From NCBI GenBank assembly GCA_035543875.1, contig DATKIY010000090.1:1-6210 (forward strand): a DNA stretch of 6,210 nucleotides. Direction: 5' to 3'. The notes below the pieces were generated by a model. It had not been told where the DNA came from, did no database searches, and was given only the letters and a program-made list of their open reading frames with translations. Source of the stretch: DATKIY01 sp035543875 (lineage in GTDB: Bacteria; Actinomycetota; Actinomycetes; JAHEKZ01). Positions within the stretch are counted from its first letter, which is position 1, and every line of letters starts with the position of its first letter. The translations under genes and the position numbers were made by a program. Shown piece by piece: positions 5,155 to 6,210 of this stretch.

Positions 5155-6210
5155 ATGCCCGTCCGTCCGCTCGATCTGATCGCCGCCGACTCGCTCCTTA
5201 CCGACGAAGAACGCGCGATCCAGCAGACGGTTGCGCAGTTCGGTGAAGATCATCTGCGTCCGCACATCGCCGACTGGTTCGAAGCTGGGACCATTCCGGC
5301 GCGCGAGCTTGCCCTGCAGCTAGGCAGTCTCGGAGTTTTGGGCATGCACCTGTCGGGCTACGAGTGCGCTGGGACGAACGCCGTCTCCTACGGGCTGGCC
5401 TGTCTAGAGCTTGAGGCCGTCGACTCGGGAATCCGCTCCCTGGTGAGCGTGCAAGGTTCGCTCGCGATGTATGCGATATGGAAATGGGGCAGCGAAGACC
5501 AAAAGCAGGAGTGGCTGCCCGCCATGGCCCGCGGCGAGAAGATCGGCTGTTTTGGGCTGACCGAACCTGACTTTGGGTCGAACCCGGCTGGCATGCGCAC
5601 GCGCGCAAAGCGCGACGGAGTCGACTGGGTGCTGACCGGCACCAAGATGTGGATCACGAATGGCTCAGTGGCCGACGTGGCCGTGGTGTGGGCGGGGACC
5701 GACGACGGCATCCGTGGTTTCGTGGTCCCGACCAATACCCCCGGCTTTAGCGCGCCCGCGATCAAGAGCAAGCTCAGTCTGCGGGCTTCGGTAACCAGCG
5801 AGCTGGTGATGGACAACGTTCGGTTGCCCGATTCGGCGATGCTTCCGGAGGTCGTTGGGCTCAAGGGACCGCTGTCGTGTCTTTCAGAAGCGCGGTTTGG
5901 GATTGTGTTTGGCGTCATTGGCGCGGCTCGAGACTGTTTGGAAACAGCGATCGACTATGCGATCAACCGAGAGCAGTTCGGCAAGCCCATCGCGGGGTTC
6001 CAGCTGACTCAAAAGAAGTTTGCAGACATGACCGTTGAACTGGACAAGTCGTTCCTGCTCGCACTTCACCTTGGGCGGTTGAAGGACGAGGGCCGAGTAA
6101 CCGCGCAGATGGTCAGCGTGGGAAAGCTCAACAACGTGCGTGAAGCGATGAAGACGGCTCGTGAGGCTCGCACCATCCTCGGTGGTAACGGCATCACGTT
6201 GGAGTACCCA
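5155..6210 (+). CDS. gcdH: Glutaryl-CoA dehydrogenase-like acyl-CoA dehydrogenase, 3' end cut by window
   Basis: Frame open from ATG 5155 to the window end (352 codons); the start has AAGGAG (5143-5148) 6 nt upstream. Family length is about 390, so roughly 40 residues are missing. Visible are the N-terminal helical domain (1-125), the FAD-site signature G-C-F-G-L-T-E-P-D-F-G-S-N-P (131-144), K-M-W-I-T-N-G (164-170), the beta domain to about 235, and the C-terminal helical domain with R-E-Q-F-G-K-P-I (272-279) and L-G-G-N-G-I (342-347). Arg94 and Ser98 in S-G-I-R-S-L-V-S-V-Q (91-100) match the residues that hold the distal carboxylate in human glutaryl-CoA dehydrogenase, favouring a dicarboxylyl-CoA substrate such as glutaryl-CoA (lysine/tryptophan breakdown). 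It closely resembles mycobacterial FadE7-type proteins. The catalytic glutamate, expected in a Y-E-G-T motif, lies past the window. Being an acyl-CoA dehydrogenase is near certain; the exact substrate and the symbol are by homology. Confidence 0.88.
   Translation, partial: MPVRPLDLIAADSLLTDEERAIQQTVAQFGEDHLRPHIADWFEAGTIPARELALQLGSLGVLGMHLSGYECAGTNAVSYGLACLELEAVDSGIRSLVSVQGSLAMYAIWKWGSEDQKQEWLPAMARGEKIGCFGLTEPDFGSNPAGMRTRAKRDGVDWVLTGTKMWITNGSVADVAVVWAGTDDGIRGFVVPTNTPGFSAPAIKSKLSLRASVTSELVMDNVRLPDSAMLPEVVGLKGPLSCLSEARFGIVFGVIGAARDCLETAIDYAINREQFGKPIAGFQLTQKKFADMTVELDKSFLLALHLGRLKDEGRVTAQMVSVGKLNNVREAMKTAREARTILGGNGITLEYP

Noticed and set aside
5388..5918. 176-codon minus-strand open frame
   Set aside because: It is fully antisense to the acyl-CoA dehydrogenase gene, whose motifs leave no doubt which strand is coding.

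Overview
The window looks like chromosomal DNA from a high-GC Gram-positive bacterium (Actinomycetota). The support is GC-rich coding sequence on both strands, GTG and TTG starts as well as ATG, tightly packed and overlapping genes, and proteins that read like actinobacterial families: the FadE7/glutaryl-CoA-type acyl-CoA dehydrogenase, a Cupin_3 protein, an FMN split-barrel protein and a maltokinase-like amino-sugar kinase. Genus or species cannot be assigned from this sequence. No tRNA, rRNA, insertion sequence, phage gene or CRISPR array was seen, and no stretch over about 100 bases lacks a gene.

Layout. (1) Positions 1-1010, plus strand: the C-terminal end of a class III PLP-dependent aminotransferase, whose stop codon shares a base with the GTG start of an FMN-binding PPOX-type protein. 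(2) Positions 4628-991, minus strand: a compact three-gene operon read right to left. It holds a GT-B (GT1-like) glycosyltransferase, an aminoglycoside-phosphotransferase-fold sugar kinase resembling the actinobacterial glucosamine kinases, and a stand-alone SIS-domain sugar-phosphate isomerase/deaminase. The first two overlap by 4 bp (GTGA) and the third follows after 21 bp. The operon runs tail-to-tail into the PPOX gene with a 20-bp coding overlap. (3) Positions 4731-5084, plus strand: a small Cupin_3 protein, divergent from the operon across a 102-bp intergenic region. A strong hairpin starts at its stop codon. (4) Position 5155 to the window end, plus strand: a glutaryl-CoA-dehydrogenase-like acyl-CoA dehydrogenase, cut by the window edge. 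It is preceded by a perfect 12-bp palindrome overlapping a -10-like TATATT, which suggests repressor control.

How the genes may work together. The flanking genes (aminotransferase, PPOX, acyl-CoA dehydrogenase) look like ordinary amine and organic-acid metabolism. The central operon is the interesting part: a kinase likely to make an amino-sugar 6-phosphate, an isomerase able to interconvert such a sugar phosphate with a keto-sugar, and a glycosyltransferase with an intact nucleotide-sugar donor site but no histidine at the usual GT1 catalytic position. This could be an amino-sugar salvage or glycoside-building module. The functional link is inferred from gene families and co-transcription; product and substrates are not determined.
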